Below are positions 16,531 through 26,141 of a stretch of 64,000 nucleotides of DNA, one piece after another. Numbering within the stretch: the first letter of the stretch is position 1; each line of letters begins with the position of its first letter. Source of the DNA: Roseovarius sp. A-2 (GTDB lineage: Bacteria > Pseudomonadota > Alphaproteobacteria > Rhodobacterales > Rhodobacteraceae); NCBI RefSeq assembly GCF_002072155.1, contig NZ_BDIY01000018.1, positions 1-64,000 of the forward strand, in the 5' to 3' direction. The notes below the pieces were generated by a model that was given only the letters and a program-made list of their open reading frames with translations, was not told the DNA's origin and searched no databases. A program made the translations under genes and the position numbers.

Positions 16531-17283
16531 TCAGCGGCAGGCCATCGCCCGGTCAAACCCGTCCGCTGTCGCGTCGATGTCCAGCGTGCGGAGTGCAAGA
16601 CGATCATCGTCGTATGCGACCGCGACAAGAATGTGAAACCCCGCATCTGCCAGAACGATCTCGGGGCCGTGGCCGCAATCGCGCAAACCGCCCCAGATCA
16701 CCTCGTCACCAATCCGGTGATTGGTCACGCCGCGCAGGCTGGCAATCTGCGTCAGCCCGCCCGGGGCCCAACTCCAGACGCGCAGGGTCTTGCCCAGATG
16801 CGGCGTCTCGACATAGGCAATATCGGTCACACCGTCGCCGTTGAGATCGGAAATCGCGGCGGGGGCGAGCCAGCGAAACCGCGCGCCGATATGCGGCGTG
16901 GCGGCGGATTTCACGAGGCGACCCTGTCGCAGCGTGTAAACAGCCAGCTGGGCGCCGTGGCGCGGGCTCGATTCGACCAGCACCACGTCATTCTGCCCGT
17001 CGCCATCGGCATCCACCACGCGTGGCGCGATATCCTCGAAGACATGGGCGGGGTCGGGACCCTCCCGCAGATCAATGCGGTGCTCGGTCCCTTTCGCATC
17101 GCGCACCGCCAGCACCCGGCGCTCGGGGATAGTTCCCATGATGCGGTGCGGATAGCTGTCGTCGGGCACCTCAAACCGCGCGGCGGCGATACCTGTGCCG
17201 GGGGCGGTGACCCATGCCTCCTCGGCCGCGCTTGCCGTGGCGAGCGTAGCCCCGAGCGCGGCGATGAAGACCGCCGCGCGCAT
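16531..17283 (-). CDS. Exported FG-GAP/VCBS repeat protein
   Basis: 250 residues with a signal peptide (about 1-20, cleavage near ASA-AEE). Two calcium-loop repeats are clear, DADGDGQNDVVLVES and DLNGDGVTDIAYVET, typical of integrin-like FG-GAP beta-propellers. Such proteins are periplasmic or surface-exposed and usually non-enzymatic. No operon partner is evident; the ferredoxin gene lies four bases upstream on the same strand, so co-transcription is likely but a functional link is not. Confidence 0.75.
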   Translation of the reverse strand: MRAAVFIAALGATLATASAAEEAWVTAPGTGIAAARFEVPDDSYPHRIMGTIPERRVLAVRDAKGTEHRIDLREGPDPAHVFEDIAPRVVDADGDGQNDVVLVESSPRHGAQLAVYTLRQGRLVKSAATPHIGARFRWLAPAAISDLNGDGVTDIAYVETPHLGKTLRVWSWAPGGLTQIASLRGVTNHRIGDEVIWGGLRDCGHGPEIVLADAGFHILVAVAYDDDRLALRTLDIDATADGFDRAMACR

Positions 17284-17287
17284 CGGC

Positions 17288-17638
<351 letters not shown>

Positions 17639-17723
17639 TCACTGGGCTAACTAGCCAAGCCCCCCGTCCGAGACCAGCCCAATTTGTGACGCGGGCGCAA
17701 AAGAGTTGCAATAAAATTCATTT

Positions 17724-17738
17724 GTTCTACCTTTGTTC
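17724..17738 (+). promoter_or_regulatory. LexA (SOS) box of the alphaproteobacterial type
   Basis: GTTCTACCTTTGTTC is an exact GTTC-N7-GTTC direct repeat, the LexA operator of Rhodobacter and Rhizobium relatives. It ends two bases before the start codon of the DnaE2-like gene, so LexA should block its transcription until DNA damage. Confidence 0.75.
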
Positions 17739-17740
17739 TC

Positions 17741-18109
17741 ATGACACATCCGTTGCCCTGCCCGCCCTCTGCGCTTGTCGCTGTGCAGCTCGACGTGCCC
17801 CACCCAGGGGCGCGGGTGACGGTGGCCGGGTTGGTTCTGTTGCGGCAGCGTCCGGGCACCGCGCAAGGCGTGGTTTTCGTCACGCTGGAGGATGAGACCG
17901 GCGTCGTAAACGTGGTGATCTGGCGCAAGGTGTTCGAACGGTTTCGCCGCGCGGTCATCGCCGGGCGGCTGTTGCGGGTAACGGGGCGGGTGGAGCGGCA
18001 GAACGGCGTGGTGCATGTGGTGGCCGATCTGATCGAGGATCTCTCGCCCCTGCTCGACCGGCTGGGCGATCCAGACTGCGCGCTTTCGCAAGCGGGCGAA
18101 ACCGGCTAA
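17741..18109 (+). CDS. Orphan C-terminal OB-fold domain of error-prone polymerase DnaE2
   Basis: 122 residues. The block [20 protein letters not shown] followed by [14 protein letters not shown], then [31 protein letters not shown], corresponds closely to the extreme C-terminus of DnaE2 (about the last 110 of roughly 1100 residues). The polymerase, PHP and finger domains are absent. An ATG is present immediately after a LexA box, so the domain could be expressed alone as a single-strand DNA-binding protein. Alternatively it is the tail left after deletion of an SOS mutagenesis operon (imuA-imuB-dnaE2) from just behind its promoter. The frame is intact, which argues against simple decay. Confidence 0.75.
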   Translation: MTHPLPCPPSALVAVQLDVPHPGARVTVAGLVLLRQRPGTAQGVVFVTLEDETGVVNVVIWRKVFERFRRAVIAGRLLRVTGRVERQNGVVHVVADLIEDLSPLLDRLGDPDCALSQAGETG

Positions 18110-18148
18110 GTTCGGCGCAAAAGACCGCCCCCGCCGAGGCCCGAGCCG

Positions 18149-18679
18149 ATGATCCGCCATCCTTTTCATGCCGTTCTGGCCATTCTGACCGGGCTGCTCC
18201 TCCTGGGCTGTCAAAGCACCCTGTCCGATCCGTCCGGACCCGCGCTCGTCACCCGGCAGGACAAGGCCCCGCCGGGGGCACCCCCTGGCACCTGCTGGGG
18301 CAAGGACGTGACCCCGGCCGTAATCGAAACTGTGACCGAGCAGGTCCAGACCGCGCCGCCGGAGATGGACGAGGCAGGCCGCGTGATCCGCCCCGCACGC
18401 TACGTGACCGAGACCCGGCAGGAGATCGTCGAAGAGCGTACCGTCACCTGGGTCGAGGTGCCCTGCGCCGACCTGCAAACAGCCGATTTCATTGCCTCGG
18501 TCCAGCGTGCGCTGATCGCGCGCAGGCTCTACAATGGGCCGGTGACAGGACGGATGGACGACCGGACGCGCGCCGCCATCAGGCGATATCAGGCCCCGCG
18601 CGGTCTGGACAGTGGCATTCTCTCGCTGGAGACGGCACGCGAGCTGGGATTGGTGGCGGTTGAACGGCACGAAGCGTAA
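18149..18679 (+). CDS. Lipoprotein with C-terminal peptidoglycan-binding-like domain
   Basis: 176 residues. A lipoprotein signal ends at LLLGC (cysteine at about residue 21). The middle is rich in valine, threonine and glutamate (VIETVTEQV, RYVTETRQEIVEERTVTW), and the last 65 residues (VQRALIARRLYNGPVTGRMD followed by RAAIRRYQ) match the PG_binding_1 three-helix domain. It is probably an outer-membrane or periplasmic lipoprotein that touches the cell wall. It has no evident partner. Confidence 0.75.
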   Translation: MIRHPFHAVLAILTGLLLLGCQSTLSDPSGPALVTRQDKAPPGAPPGTCWGKDVTPAVIETVTEQVQTAPPEMDEAGRVIRPARYVTETRQEIVEERTVTWVEVPCADLQTADFIASVQRALIARRLYNGPVTGRMDDRTRAAIRRYQAPRGLDSGILSLETARELGLVAVERHEA

Positions 18680-18747
18680 GGGGTCGGCGAACCGACCACA
18701 CTCAGCTGTGACTATACGCCCGGCCCGACCTGCGCTATGCCAGCGCC

Positions 18748-19596
18748 ATGCGCCTCGTTCTCCTCACCGTCCTCACCATGATCGCCTTCGCCGCCAATTC
18801 GGTCCTGAACCGGATGGCGCTCGCGGATGGCAGTATCGACGCCACCAGTTTCGGAACCATCCGCCTCATCGCGGGGGCGGTGATGCTGGCCGCGCTCTGC
18901 CTTGCCTTGCGCGGCGGGCTGCACCTGCGCGGGCCGGGGCGCGTGACGGGGGTGCTGGCCCTGCTGGTCTACATTTACGGCTTTTCCACCGCCTATAACG
19001 TGCTCGATGCGGGCTTGGGCGCGCTCATTCTCTTCGGCGTGGTGCAGATCACCATGTTCGCCGGCGGCCTCGTCGCCCGCGAGGCGATGCCCGCGCGCCA
19101 CTGGGTCGGCGCGACGCTGGCCTTTGCCGGTCTCGCATGGCTGCTCTGGCCTGGCGCGGGGCCGCAGATCAGCGTGCCGCATGGATTGATAATGGCCGCC
19201 GCGGGCGTCGGCTGGGGCGTCTATTCGCTGACCGGGCGGCTCAATACCGACGCGCTACAGGCGACGGCGGCGAATTTCATCCTTGCCGCCCCTCTGGGCC
19301 TGCTCATTGGCTTTGCCCTGCCCCTCGGGCCGCAGGGCACAATCCTTGGAACACAAGGTATCGTGCTCGCCATCGTCTCGGGGGCTGTCACCTCGGGGCT
19401 GGGCTATGCGCTCTGGTATCGCGTGCTGCCGGGGCTCGCCTCCTCGGTCGCCGCGGTGGCACAACTGACTGTGCCGGTCATCGCCATGGCAGGCGGCATG
19501 CTCTTTCTGGGCGAGAGCCTGAGCCTGCAATTCATCCTCGCCAGCGCGCTGGTTCTGGGCGGCGTCGCGATCTCGGTACTACCAATCAAGGGCTGA
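18748..19596 (+). CDS. DMT-superfamily transporter (EamA family)
   Basis: 282 residues with ten predicted membrane helices arranged as two EamA repeats, the second starting near residue 148 (GLIMAAAGVGWGVYSLTGRL). Members export amino acids, nucleosides or other small metabolites; the substrate is unknown. The last 11 bases overlap the convergent NUDIX gene, so there is no room for a terminator between them. Confidence 0.85.
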   Translation: MRLVLLTVLTMIAFAANSVLNRMALADGSIDATSFGTIRLIAGAVMLAALCLALRGGLHLRGPGRVTGVLALLVYIYGFSTAYNVLDAGLGALILFGVVQITMFAGGLVAREAMPARHWVGATLAFAGLAWLLWPGAGPQISVPHGLIMAAAGVGWGVYSLTGRLNTDALQATAANFILAAPLGLLIGFALPLGPQGTILGTQGIVLAIVSGAVTSGLGYALWYRVLPGLASSVAAVAQLTVPVIAMAGGMLFLGESLSLQFILASALVLGGVAISVLPIKG

Positions 19597-20029
19597 CCAG
19601 CACCTCCAGCGGATCGTAGCCCATGCCCCGGGCAAAGGCGACCCGGCCGAGGCTGTCGGGCTTCACCCGCAGCCCCGCCATCTCGTCACGGGTGACCCAC
19701 CGGCGGCGGCTGACCACACCCTCGGGGTCGCGCCAATCATCCCTCAGCGCGCCCGCCGCCACCCGGCAGCGAAAGAACACCTCGACCTGATGAAACCCGG
19801 TCTCGGGCGCGTGAAACTCGTTGATCAGGCAGGGTGGCCCCACCTCGATCACCAGCCCGGTTTCCTCATGCACCTCGCGCACCAGGTTCTCGGGCAGTGA
19901 CGCGCCCGCCTCCACCCCGCCGCCGGGCGCGCACCACAGCGTGCTCTCGGCGGCGGCAAAGGCATTGACCAACAACAACCGTTCCTCCTCGACGATCACG
20001 GCACGGGCGGCAAGGCGGGGGCTGGGCAT
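19586..20029 (-). CDS. NUDIX hydrolase
   Basis: 147 residues. The Nudix box is complete: GGGVEAGASLPENLVREVHE continuing ETGL. These enzymes hydrolyse nucleoside diphosphates linked to another moiety and need Mg2+ at the REVHEE glutamates. The substrate is not predictable. I prefer the ATG at 20029 (AGGA about eight bases upstream) to the GTG five codons earlier. It is convergent with the DMT transporter and divergent from the TPP-enzyme gene. Confidence 0.85.
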   Translation of the reverse strand: MPSPRLAARAVIVEEERLLLVNAFAAAESTLWCAPGGGVEAGASLPENLVREVHEETGLVIEVGPPCLINEFHAPETGFHQVEVFFRCRVAAGALRDDWRDPEGVVSRRRWVTRDEMAGLRVKPDSLGRVAFARGMGYDPLEVLVSP

Positions 20030-20163
20030 GGGCAGTCCTGTCACTCAAGCGATGGGTGCCTACTATGCCCGCGCGCGGCATCACCGGCAAGCCAACCGGA
20101 ATGGGGCTTGTCATTACCCCGCCCGATGGGTCAGCCTGCGCACAACAACAGAAAGGACTGGGC

Positions 20164-21849
20164 ATGACCCATAACACGCGCAATGGCGGGCAATTGCTGG
20201 TGGACTGTCTCGTGGCGCTAGGCGCGCGGCACTCGTTCGGCGTGCCGGGCGAAAGCTATCTGGCGGTGCTCGACGCGCTGCATGACGCAGCGGGCCAGCT
20301 CGATTTCACCCTCTGCCGACAGGAAGGCGGCGCCGCCTACATGGCCGCCGCCTATGGCAAGCTGACCGGCCGTCCCGGCATCGCTTGGGTGACGCGCGGG
20401 CCGGGGGCGACCAATGCCTCAATCGGGGTGCATACCGCGATGCAAGACAGCGCGCCGATGATCCTCTTCGTGGGACAGGTAGCGACCTCCATGAAGGGGC
20501 GCGAGGCGTTCCAGGAACTCGACTACCGCGCTGTCTTTGGCAGCATGGTCAAATGGGCGGTCGAGATCGACGACGTAGACCGCATTCCCGAAATCACCGC
20601 GCGGGCATGGAAAACCGCCCTGACAGGCCGCCCCGGCCCGGTGGTCGTGGCCCTGCCCGAGGACATGCTGACCGCGATCACCACCACGGCACCGCTCAGC
20701 GGCCCCGGCCACTACCCCGAACCGGAGCCGAGCACCGAGGCCATTGCCAGAACCCGCGACATGCTCAGCGCGGCCAAACGCCCGCTGATCCTCTATGGCG
20801 GCTGCAACTGGACGGGTGCGGGGCGCGCGGCACTGCAATCCTTTGCCGAAGGGTCCGACATCCCCGTCGTGTCGGTCTTTCGCTACCAGGACAAGTTCGA
20901 CAATCACTCGCCCTCCTTCTGCGGCGAGGCTGGGGTGGGCATGATGCCCCATGTCCGGGCGCTGATCACCAGCGCCGACGTGATCCTCGCGATCAACAAC
21001 CGCTTCGGCGAGAATTCGACCGATGGCTATACCGCCCTGACCGTGCCGCAGCCCGCGCAACGCCTCATCCATGTCCATGCCTCTGATCAGGAACTGGGCA
21101 AGGTCTATCAGCCGGAACTGGGCGTTCTGGCCGGTGCCAATGCCTTCATCGGCGCGCTCGACGCGGCTGGCCCCGTGCGCGGCGACTGGTCCGACTGGCG
21201 CGCCGAGGGGCGGCAGGCCTATGAGGCCGCATTTGACCTGCCCGATCAGCCGCCCCCGGTGGATATGGGTCGCGTCACCGCCCATCTGCGCGACGTTCTG
21301 CCCGAGAATGCGATCATCACCAACGGCGCAGGAAATTTTGCAATCTGGTCGGGGCGGTTCCTGAAATACGGGCCCCAGATGCGGCTGCTCGCGCCGCAAT
21401 CGGGCTCGATGGGCTATGGTATTCCCGCAGCCATTGCCGCCAGGATCGTGCATCCCGACCGCCGCGTCGTCTGTTTCGCGGGCGACGGCGATTTCCAGAT
21501 GAACTGTCAGGAACTCGCCACCGCCGCGCAGGCGGGCGCGCAGCCGGTGATCCTGATTCTCAACAACGGCATCTACGGCACCATCCGCGCCCATCAGGAA
21601 CGCAATTACCCCGCGCGCGTGTCGGGCACCACCATGGTCAATCCCGACTTTGCGGCGCTGGCCCGCGCCTATGGCTTTCATGCCGAACGGGTCGAAACCA
21701 CCGAAGGTTTCGCCCCCGCTTTTGCCCGCGCCTGCGCTTCGCCCACGGGGGCAGTGCTTGATCTGGCAATCTCACCCGAGGCGCTGACCCCGCGCATGAC
21801 CCTCAGCCAGATGCGCGCGGCGGGGCTGGAAAAGGCGGCGAGGAGGTAA
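20164..21849 (+). CDS. Thiamine-diphosphate-dependent enzyme, acetolactate synthase-like
   Basis: 561 residues with the three-domain layout of the POX/AHAS family. The N-terminal Pyr domain has the catalytic glutamate in CRQEGGAAYMAAAYGKLTG, and the C-terminal PP domain has GDGDFQMNCQELATAAQAG with NNGIYGTIRAHQ (metal and diphosphate binding). No small regulatory subunit gene is adjacent, so a catabolic acetolactate synthase or another 2-oxoacid decarboxylase/ligase is as likely as branched-chain synthesis. The ATG at 20164 has AAAGGA upstream; an earlier in-frame ATG adds 36 unlikely residues. Confidence 0.8.
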   Translation: MTHNTRNGGQLLVDCLVALGARHSFGVPGESYLAVLDALHDAAGQLDFTLCRQEGGAAYMAAAYGKLTGRPGIAWVTRGPGATNASIGVHTAMQDSAPMILFVGQVATSMKGREAFQELDYRAVFGSMVKWAVEIDDVDRIPEITARAWKTALTGRPGPVVVALPEDMLTAITTTAPLSGPGHYPEPEPSTEAIARTRDMLSAAKRPLILYGGCNWTGAGRAALQSFAEGSDIPVVSVFRYQDKFDNHSPSFCGEAGVGMMPHVRALITSADVILAINNRFGENSTDGYTALTVPQPAQRLIHVHASDQELGKVYQPELGVLAGANAFIGALDAAGPVRGDWSDWRAEGRQAYEAAFDLPDQPPPVDMGRVTAHLRDVLPENAIITNGAGNFAIWSGRFLKYGPQMRLLAPQSGSMGYGIPAAIAARIVHPDRRVVCFAGDGDFQMNCQELATAAQAGAQPVILILNNGIYGTIRAHQERNYPARVSGTTMVNPDFAALARAYGFHAERVETTEGFAPAFARACASPTGAVLDLAISPEALTPRMTLSQMRAAGLEKAARR

Positions 21850-21933
21850 CACACGAAATACATCGGAAGGCAGTGGACCAGCGACCGCAACGTCGCTATT
21901 CACAGCCCTTCCGTTTCCGCCTATGTCACCCGC

Positions 21934-22662
21934 ATGATCCGTCTCGCTCTCATCGCGGCCCTGACCCTTGCCCCCGCCCTCGCGCGGGCCGATTGCGTCG
22001 TGCTGCTGCATGGGCTGGCGCGCAGCGACGCCTCGTTCCTCGTGATGCAGGAGGTACTCGAGGCGCAGGGTTACGATGTCTTCACCCCCGATTACCCCTC
22101 GACCGAGGAAGACATCGCCGAACTGGCCGAGGAAACCCTGCCCTTCGCGGTGCGTGTCTGCGGCGAGACGCGCATCCATTTCGTCACCCATTCCATGGGC
22201 GGCATCCTGTTGCGGGTCTGGCTGACCGAAAACCGGCCCGAGACGATGGGCCGTGTCGTCATGCTCGCGCCGCCCAATCATGGCAGCCAACTTGTCGACG
22301 AACTGGGCGGGCTGGAGCTTTTCAGCTGGCTCAACGGCCCGGCGGGGATGCAGCTTCAGACCGGGCCGGGTGGCGTGCCGGAAAACCTGCCGCCGGTGGA
22401 TTTCGAACTGGGCGTGATCGCGGGCACCCGCTCGCTTAACCCCTATTATTCATCGCTGATCGAGGGGCCGGACGATGGCAAGGTCTCGGTCGCCTCGACG
22501 AGGGTGGACGGCATGGCCGATCACATCTCCCTGCCGGTGACGCATACCTTCCTGATGAACAACCCTCTGGTGATCGCGCAGGTTGAGGAATTTCTTGAAC
22601 ATGGCCGGTTCGATCACGACCTGACGCTCGGCGATGTGCTCTTCGGGCGGGGCGGCGGATGA
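21934..22662 (+). CDS. Exported alpha/beta hydrolase (lipase/esterase-like)
   Basis: 242 residues. A signal peptide (about 1-19, ALARA-D) is followed directly by [10 protein letters not shown], the oxyanion-hole strand, and the nucleophile elbow THSMGG (serine at about residue 85). Candidate acid and histidine residues lie near the C-terminus (VTHTF). The fold matches triacylglycerol lipase/PGAP1-like hydrolases. Its stop overlaps the phnM start, so the two are co-translated, although no metabolic link is obvious. Confidence 0.8.
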   Translation: MIRLALIAALTLAPALARADCVVLLHGLARSDASFLVMQEVLEAQGYDVFTPDYPSTEEDIAELAEETLPFAVRVCGETRIHFVTHSMGGILLRVWLTENRPETMGRVVMLAPPNHGSQLVDELGGLELFSWLNGPAGMQLQTGPGGVPENLPPVDFELGVIAGTRSLNPYYSSLIEGPDDGKVSVASTRVDGMADHISLPVTHTFLMNNPLVIAQVEEFLEHGRFDHDLTLGDVLFGRGGG

Positions 22663-23804
22663 CTTTGAACATCACGTTGACAGGTGCCGATGTGCTCTGG
22701 CCCGACGGGCCGGAGGTGCGTGATCTGACCATCGCCGATGGCCGTGTCACCGACGCGCCCACAGACCGCAGCGTTGACCTGTCAGGCTACATGATCCTGC
22801 CCGGCATCGTCGATATCCACGGCGACGGGTTCGAGCGCCACCTCGCCCCCCGGCGCGGCGCGATGAAGGACGTGGATCAGGGCCTGATTGCCGCCGAGGC
22901 GGAACTGGCAGCCAACGGCATCACCACCGCCACACTGGCCCAGTTCTACAGCTGGGAAGGCGGCATGCGCGGCCCCGAGTTTGCCGAGAAGGTGTTTGTC
23001 GGCCTCGCCACTATCCGCCCGCAGGTGGATACCGACCTTCTGGTGCAATTGCGCTTCGAGATCCCGATGCTCGAAGACTATGCCGCCGTCGAGGAAATGA
23101 TCGCCCGCCACGCCATTCCCTACGTCGTGTTCAACGACCACCTGCCCCATGAGGAACTGGCCAAGGGCAAACGCCCGCCCCGCTTGACCGGTCAGGCGCT
23201 GCGCATCGGACGCAACCCCGAAAAGCACCTCGCCTTCATGCAAGACCTGCACGCCCACATGCCGGAGGTGGAAATCGCCCTCGACGGGCTGAGCGCGCGG
23301 CTCATCGCGGCGGGCGTGCGCCTCGGCAGTCATGACGAGGCGACCGCCGCCGACCGCGCACGTAACCGCGCGCGCGGCATCCGCATCGCGGAATTCCCCG
23401 AAACGCTGGCCGCCGCCGAGGACGCCCGCACAGGCGGCGACAGCGTGATCATGGGGGCACCCAACCTGGTGCGCGGCGGCTCGCACAAGGGCAACGCAAG
23501 CGCGCTGGAAATGGCCGCCATGGGCCTCATCGACGCGCTCGCCTCGGATTACCACTACCCGTCGCTGAAGCGCGCGGCCTTCCTGCTGGCTGGTGGCGGG
23601 GTCTGCGATCTGGCCTCGGCCTGGCGGCTCATTTCGCTTGGCCCGGCGCGTATTCTGGGGTTGGAGGATCGCGGCGAATTTCGCCCCGGCCTGCGCGCCG
23701 ACCTAACGGTGATCGACCCGGCAAGCCGCCGCATCGTGGCGACCATGGCAGGCGGGCGGATCAGCTATATGACCGGTGCCGTGGCGGCACGCTTTATCAA
23801 CTGA
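22659..23804 (+). CDS. phnM: PhnM: alpha-D-ribose 1-methylphosphonate 5-triphosphate diphosphatase
   Basis: 381 residues of the amidohydrolase superfamily, full length for Phn[22 protein letters not shown] is the metal-binding start, VVFNDHLPH and SHDEAT supply further ligand regions, and [19 protein letters not shown] is typical of PhnM. In the C-P lyase pathway PhnM removes pyrophosphate from the ribosyl triphosphate phosphonate. Here it stands without other phn genes, coupled instead to a lipase-like gene by an ATGA overlap. Confidence 0.88.
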   Translation: MTLNITLTGADVLWPDGPEVRDLTIADGRVTDAPTDRSVDLSGYMILPGIVDIHGDGFERHLAPRRGAMKDVDQGLIAAEAELAANGITTATLAQFYSWEGGMRGPEFAEKVFVGLATIRPQVDTDLLVQLRFEIPMLEDYAAVEEMIARHAIPYVVFNDHLPHEELAKGKRPPRLTGQALRIGRNPEKHLAFMQDLHAHMPEVEIALDGLSARLIAAGVRLGSHDEATAADRARNRARGIRIAEFPETLAAAEDARTGGDSVIMGAPNLVRGGSHKGNASALEMAAMGLIDALASDYHYPSLKRAAFLLAGGGVCDLASAWRLISLGPARILGLEDRGEFRPGLRADLTVIDPASRRIVATMAGGRISYMTGAVAARFIN

Positions 23805-23810
23805 GCGCCG

Positions 23811-24506
23811 TCACACCCCCAGATAGCGCGCGGCGATAGAGCGGACTTCGCGCAGGGTTGCGGCGGGGATCACCGGACCGTTCTTCCCGTCCTCCAGAAA
23901 GGCGACACGATCCGCGACCGACAGAACCGCATCGAGCCGTTGTTCCACCAGGAGCACCGCAACGCCGCGCGCACGCATCGTGGTGATAACCTCGCGAATG
24001 GCGGCGATCATCGAGGGCTGCAAGCCCTCGGTCGGCTCGTCGAGCAGCAGCACCTGCGGGTTCAGACAGAGCGCCCGCGCCGTGGCGAGCATCTGTTGCT
24101 CTCCGCCCGACAGCGTCTGCGCCGCCTGACCAAGCCGGTCACGCAGGCGCGGGAAGAGGTCGAGCACATCCTCGCGCATCGCCATGCCCTGACCGCCTGC
24201 CATCAGCCCGATGTCCAGATTCTGCGCCACGCTCAGACCCGAAAACAGCCTGCGCCCCTGCGGCACGTATCCGACGCCCGCGCGCGGCACATCATGCGGG
24301 GGCAGATCGCTCAGCGTGACATCCCCGAGCCGCACCGCACCCGCCATCAGCGGCAACAGCCCCATGATCGCGCGCATCAGCGTGGTCTTGCCCGCGCCAT
24401 TGCGCCCAAGCAGGCACAGGATCTCGCCCGGGGCCACTTCTAATGACACCTCGTGCAGAACCTGCGCACGGCCATAGCCTGCCCCAATCCTATCCAGCCG
24501 CAGCAT
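23811..24506 (-). CDS. Branched-chain-amino-acid-type ABC transporter ATPase (LivF-like)
   Basis: 231 residues with Walker A GRNGAGKTT, signature LSGGEQQM and Walker B VLLLDEPTEG. The short C-terminus and the LFSGLSVAQNLDIG loop are typical of LivF/UrtE. The ATG at 24506 lies inside the end of the LivG gene (17-base overlap). It is the last gene of the minus-strand set and is convergent with phnM only six bases away. Confidence 0.85.
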   Translation of the reverse strand: MLRLDRIGAGYGRAQVLHEVSLEVAPGEILCLLGRNGAGKTTLMRAIMGLLPLMAGAVRLGDVTLSDLPPHDVPRAGVGYVPQGRRLFSGLSVAQNLDIGLMAGGQGMAMREDVLDLFPRLRDRLGQAAQTLSGGEQQMLATARALCLNPQVLLLDEPTEGLQPSMIAAIREVITTMRARGVAVLLVEQRLDAVLSVADRVAFLEDGKNGPVIPAATLREVRSIAARYLGV

Positions 24507-25209
24507 CGCCGCCCCCCAGATAGGCGGCCTGAACGGCGGCATTGGCATGGATTTCCTCAGGCGTGCCTTCGGCCAGCACACGCCCTCCGTCGAGCACGGT
24601 TATCCGGTCGGCAAGCGCCATGACCACGCGCATGTTATGCTCGATCAGCAGGATGGTCGTCTCTTGTGATAAATCGCGAATCAGGCTCTGAAACGCCTCG
24701 ATCTCGCCCTCCGACAGGCCTTGCGTCGGCTCGTCAAGGATCAGCAGGCGGGGGCGCTGAACGATCCCCATGGCCAGTTCCAGCAGGCGCTGATGCCCGT
24801 AAGCCAGATCGCCCGCCTCCTGCTCCGCCCGTGCGGAAAGACCCATGCGGGCAAGTGCCTCTGCCACCGCCTTGCGCGCCTTGGCACCATGTAGGTGACG
24901 GCGCGCGGCAAGCCCCACGTTCTCGGCCACGCTGAGCCGCGCAAAGACCGAGGTGATCTGGAACGTATAGGCCATGCCTCGCGCGATGCGGCGATGCGCG
25001 GGCAGGCGGGTGATATCCGCACCGTCAAAGACCACGCGCCCCGCGCTCGCCTCGATACGCCCGGCGATCATGCCGACAAGCGTCGTCTTGCCCGCACCAT
25101 TGGGGCCAATCAGCGCCCGGATTTCGCCCTCTGGCAGGTCAAGATCGACATTCTCGACCGCGTGCAGCCCGTCGAACCGCTTGGAGAGATCACGCACAGA
25201 CAAGAGCAT
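24490..25209 (-). CDS. Branched-chain-amino-acid-type ABC transporter ATPase (LivG-like)
   Basis: 239 residues with GPNGAGKTT (Walker A), LAYGHQRLLELAMG (the LivG version of the signature, with YGHQ in place of SGGQ) and LLILDEPTQGLS (Walker B). LivG/UrtD-type ATPases form a heterodimer with LivF. The ATG at 25209 overlaps the LivM stop. The ligand of the whole transporter is not determined by the sequence. Confidence 0.85.
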   Translation of the reverse strand: MLLSVRDLSKRFDGLHAVENVDLDLPEGEIRALIGPNGAGKTTLVGMIAGRIEASAGRVVFDGADITRLPAHRRIARGMAYTFQITSVFARLSVAENVGLAARRHLHGAKARKAVAEALARMGLSARAEQEAGDLAYGHQRLLELAMGIVQRPRLLILDEPTQGLSEGEIEAFQSLIRDLSQETTILLIEHNMRVVMALADRITVLDGGRVLAEGTPEEIHANAAVQAAYLGGGDAAAG

Positions 25210-26141
25210 CACGGCAGCCCTTTCCACAGCCTGCGGCGCAATTCGCCCATGATTCCCTGCGGCGCAAAGAGCGTCAGCAGGACAAGGGCGACACCTGCGA
25301 TCAACATATAGGCGGTGGTGATGCCGGAACTGAGGTCAATCAGGTAGAACATGAAGAGCGTGCCGATGAAGGGGCCAAGCACCGTGCCCGCGCCCCCTAG
25401 AAGCACCCAGAGCAGTGGCAGGATCGAGTATTGCACGGCAGCGAAACTGGCCCCGACATAGCCGAAGAGGATGCCATAGGCCGCCCCCGCCGCTGCGGCC
25501 ATGCTGCCCGAGAGGATCAACGCGGCAAGTTTATGCGCGAAGGTGTCATAGCCCAGCATGCGCACCCGCTCCTCGTTCTCGCGGATTGCCACCAGCACCC
25601 GGCCAAAGGGCGCGCGCACCAGCCAGAGGCTGAGCAAGAGGCACAGTGAGAACAGCACAAAAGCCGCGATATAGCGCGGGTTCGGGTCGCTCAGGTCGAT
25701 CCCCCAGAGCATCCGCCCCGCCTGTGCCAGAACAAAGCCTTCGTCGCCGCGCGTCCATTCCGAGAAATACAGGATCGACAGATAGCCCGCCTGCGCGAAC
25801 ATCAGCGTGACGATCATGAAGGCCACGCCGCTGGTCCGCAGCGCCAGCAGCGCGAGCGCGCCCGAGATCACCGCCCCTGTCAGGACGCCCAGCAGCAATG
25901 CGGGCCCCGCCCCTAGCCCCAGATACTGCACCGACAGCCCCATGCCATACATTCCGGCGGCGAAGAACAGGGCGTGCCCGAGGCTGAGCAGGCCAGTATA
26001 GCCAAACAGGATGTTGTATCCCATGGCGAAACTCGCCAGCACCATGACCCGCGCAAGGTTGCCGTGATGGTAGGCCGGCAGCACGAAATGCAGCGCCAGA
26101 AGCACCGCCAGCAGCCCCAGATGCAGCGACAGCGCCCTCAT
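25209..26141 (-). CDS. Branched-chain-amino-acid-type ABC permease (LivM-like)
   Basis: 310 residues, mostly membrane helices. LASFAMGYNILFGYTGLLSLGHALFFAAGMYG is the conserved HAAT-family core, and the cytoplasmic coupling loop is AIRENEERVRMLGYDTFAHK. Both ends overlap its neighbours by ATGA (LivH upstream, LivG downstream), so the permeases and ATPases are coupled. The ATG at 26141 replaces a much longer open frame whose upstream part merely shadows LivH. Confidence 0.87.
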   Translation of the reverse strand: MRALSLHLGLLAVLLALHFVLPAYHHGNLARVMVLASFAMGYNILFGYTGLLSLGHALFFAAGMYGMGLSVQYLGLGAGPALLLGVLTGAVISGALALLALRTSGVAFMIVTLMFAQAGYLSILYFSEWTRGDEGFVLAQAGRMLWGIDLSDPNPRYIAAFVLFSLCLLLSLWLVRAPFGRVLVAIRENEERVRMLGYDTFAHKLAALILSGSMAAAAGAAYGILFGYVGASFAAVQYSILPLLWVLLGGAGTVLGPFIGTLFMFYLIDLSSGITTAYMLIAGVALVLLTLFAPQGIMGELRRRLWKGLP

